DNA of 64,000 bases from Xanthobacter sp. NM-25 (GTDB taxonomy: Bacteria > Pseudomonadota > Alphaproteobacteria > Rhizobiales > Xanthobacteraceae). Numbering within the stretch: the stretch's first letter is position 1; each line of letters begins with the position of its first letter. The notes beneath the pieces were generated by a model that saw only the letters and a program-made list of their open reading frames with translations, was not told the DNA's origin and made no database searches. Below are positions 62,307-64,000 of the stretch, piece by piece. The stretch covers positions 523,414 through 587,413 of the forward strand of contig NZ_JACBFS010000004.1 of the NCBI RefSeq assembly GCF_022138605.1, given 5' to 3'. The position numbers and the translations under genes are program-made.

Positions 62307-63212
62307 ATGTCGATAACCTCTCTGTCCTCTGAGATCTCGCGTCTGACGCGCGACATCGCCGAGCTCCAAAAGAAGCGCGGCGATATCGCGCGAAAGCGCA
62401 GTGACGTCATGGCGAAAGTCGACAGGGCCCAGCGTGCGATGGCGTCCGCTAAAGATCTCCGCAAAGCCGCCGATCAAGCAAAGGTCCTGTCGGGCCTCCA
62501 GAATGAGCTATCACGTATCGACAGTACGGACGCCGACCTGATGCGTAAGCTAGCCGACAAGGAGAAATCCCTCAGCGAGAGGCGTGCCCGGCTGGCCAAA
62601 GAAGAGGCCGACCAAGCCAAACGCCTGCGCGAGGAGAACAAGCGAGAGCTCGATCGGCAGCGCCGTGCCGCAGATGACCTCCAGCGCTCCATCGCGTCCA
62701 CATCGCGCTCGATCACCCAGGTTGGCTCAACCACGTTCGCGAAGGAGCCCACGGAGGAGCCGGATTACGACTTCTTCATCTCGCATGCATCGGAAGACAA
62801 GGATGAGGTGGCACGACCACTCGCGGAGGCGCTCAGCGTGTTGGGCTGCAAAGTCTGGTACGACGAATTGACGCTGAAGGTCGGGGACAGCTTGCGACGT
62901 TCCATTGACAAGGGCATCGCCCGCTCCCGTTTCGGCGTGGTGGTGCTATCGGAGACCTTCTTCAAGAAAGATTGGACACAACGAGAGCTGGACGGGCTGA
63001 CGCAACAGGAAATTGCCGGCGAGAGCCGCATCTTGCCACTCTGGCATAGGGTGACCGCCGCCGAGGTCAGGAAGTTCAGCCCTTCGCTTGCCGATAAGGT
63101 GGCTCTGAGCACCGCCACGAAAACCATCGACGAGATCGCTAGCCTGCTGGGGAGCATGATCGGAGCCTCGGCCTCGCAAGCGACCCTCGAAAACACTACG
63201 CTAGAGTCATAG
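62307..63212 (+). CDS. Coiled-coil TIR-domain protein (301 aa)
   Basis: Residues 1-135 are a long charged coiled coil (LTRDIAELQKKRGDIARKRS, LADKEKSLSERRARLAKEEA). Residues about 150-285 are a TIR domain: DYDFFISHASEDKDEVARPL, LGCKVWYDELTLKVGDSLRR, SIDKGIARSRFGVVVLSETF, and the putative catalytic Glu227 in WTQRELDGL. Bacterial TIR domains cleave NAD+ or make cyclic ADP-ribose signals in abortive phage defence. The coiled coil probably oligomerises the protein. It lies next to other candidate defence genes; it could act alone. Start at 62307 encodes MSITSLSSEISRLTRD. Confidence 0.88.
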   Translation: MSITSLSSEISRLTRDIAELQKKRGDIARKRSDVMAKVDRAQRAMASAKDLRKAADQAKVLSGLQNELSRIDSTDADLMRKLADKEKSLSERRARLAKEEADQAKRLREENKRELDRQRRAADDLQRSIASTSRSITQVGSTTFAKEPTEEPDYDFFISHASEDKDEVARPLAEALSVLGCKVWYDELTLKVGDSLRRSIDKGIARSRFGVVVLSETFFKKDWTQRELDGLTQQEIAGESRILPLWHRVTAAEVRKFSPSLADKVALSTATKTIDEIASLLGSMIGASASQATLENTTLES

Positions 63213-63501
63213 AGTTTATGCGGTGACATCCAGCGTCGGATGGCGCTCAAAAGACTATGTTACCGATCTTGGAATAGGTCTCTCAACCAGTTTTGGGAAT
63301 GCTAGTTACAAGGCCCATCGGTCACCGCTTCCCGAGAAACCCACAAGGCATTCGCTGTGGAGGCATTTATTCTCCGCAAGAATCGGACGCTGTGAACTCC
63401 CTTCATTCGCGATCATGCTCGCCCCTTGATGGTGTGTGAAACTGGGATCGCCAATGACTCAGCCACCTGTCCACCTCGACTTGGCACCTTGCAGCTGGCT
63501 T
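63213..63501. other. Intergenic region between TIR and Fic genes
   Basis: Convergent 289-base gap between the plus-strand TIR and minus-strand Fic genes. No gene or clear terminator hairpin was seen. Confidence 0.45.
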
Positions 63502-64000
63502 CTAAGCTGTTCCCGGCAGATTCAGCTGGTAGCGCGTATAGCGGCGCTCACCGGTTCGCGTCAGGGCACCTTTCTCAACCAGATCATGCAAATCGCGCGT
63601 GGCGGTCGGGCGTGAAGTGCCGGTGATCGTGATGTAGTTCTCTGCGCTCAGGCCGCCTGTGAAGCCACCGGGACCCTCGCGGAATAGACGGGCGATCACC
63701 TTCTCCTGCCGGTCGTTTATCTTGTCGTGGAAGCGATCGTAGAAGTGCGCCTTGGCGATGTGGAAGGCGACGCGGCCGAGCGTCATCCGCTGGGCCGCGA
63801 TGATCGTCTCGGCAAAGTAAACCAGCCACTCCGTGATATCGAGCGTCCGCTGATAGACCTCCAGCTGCTCATAATAGGTCTTGCGGTGCTGCTCGATGGT
63901 ATGGGCGAGTGCGATCAGCGTCGGTTGTCCGATATTCTGCGCGAGGGACTTTTCCGCGGCGGCGCGACCGATCCGACCGTTGCCATCCTCGAAGGGGTGG
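63502..64000 (-). CDS. Fic-family protein, C-terminal part
   Basis: The gene runs off the right edge; only its 3' part is here. The first complete motif on the minus strand is HPFEDGNGRIGRA, the Fic active-site loop whose His transfers AMP (or another nucleotide group) to target proteins. Then helices of the Fic fold (LIALAHTIEQHRKTYYEQLE) and a C-terminal winged helix (ENYITITGTSRPTATRDLHD, LVEKGALTRTGERRYTRYQL). This Fic-plus-HTH type is common in mobile and toxin-antitoxin contexts. Whether the inhibitory helix is present cannot be seen. Confidence 0.9.
   Translation of the reverse strand, partial: HPFEDGNGRIGRAAAEKSLAQNIGQPTLIALAHTIEQHRKTYYEQLEVYQRTLDITEWLVYFAETIIAAQRMTLGRVAFHIAKAHFYDRFHDKINDRQEKVIARLFREGPGGFTGGLSAENYITITGTSRPTATRDLHDLVEKGALTRTGERRYTRYQLNLPGTA

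Overview
The window joins a bacterial chromosome to a large integrative and conjugative element (ICE). High GC, NADP-isocitrate dehydrogenase next to TrmJ, an MlotiK1-like K+ channel, and a Trb-type conjugation set with RepA/DUF2285/DUF736/DUF2840/DUF2958 satellites all point to an alphaproteobacterium of the Hyphomicrobiales (Xanthobacteraceae-like is my guess).

Layout. 1-3769 is chromosome: K+ channel, icd, trmJ and the initiator tRNA-fMet gene, which is the integration target. 3770-24636 is the ICE front half: a large serine recombinase whose reading frame runs into the tRNA, a ParB-family protein, DUF2958, DUF736 and DUF932 proteins, an excision switch (XRE regulator, QseM-like DUF2285 protein, FseA-like DUF6499/DUF2285 protein split by a +1 frame change, AlpA/RdfS-like factor), RepA with three iterons, TraF peptidase, lytic transglycosylase, a candidate oriT, VirD2-like relaxase, a Phd/VapC pair, the coupling protein and a CopG protein. 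24637-42786 is catabolic cargo inserted between copG and trbB. 42787-52517 is trbBCDEJKLFGI plus DUF2274. 53068-64000 looks like a defence island: a giant NERD/kinase-like/SF1-helicase protein with a partner, an unknown soluble/membrane pair, a coiled-coil TIR protein and a partial Fic protein. The right ICE boundary was not found, so whether this island lies inside the ICE is open.

How the cargo may work (inference). A five-gene branched-chain-amino-acid-type ABC transporter imports a small compound. An amidohydrolase may open an amide or lactam. A two-domain FAD/GcvT dehydrogenase (dimethylglycine dehydrogenase family) removes an N-methyl group, passes electrons to EtfBA and loads the carbon on tetrahydrofolate. 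FolD oxidises it to 10-formyl-THF and PurU releases formate and free THF. GabT then deaminates a GABA-like product. This resembles the mabo-folD-purU logic of gamma-N-methylaminobutyrate breakdown on the nicotine plasmid pAO1. Four copies of a 17-bp dyad (TTGCA-N7-TGCAA type) precede the four catabolic transcription units, and an unusual MerR-XRE-cupin fusion regulator sits among them.

Most interesting points: the dyad regulon and its fusion regulator, the frameshifted excision activator beside a serine rather than tyrosine recombinase, the nested att-like repeats at the tRNA, a ~216-bp leader duplicated before two unrelated genes, a decayed inverted DUF736 copy, and the NERD-kinase-helicase locus.
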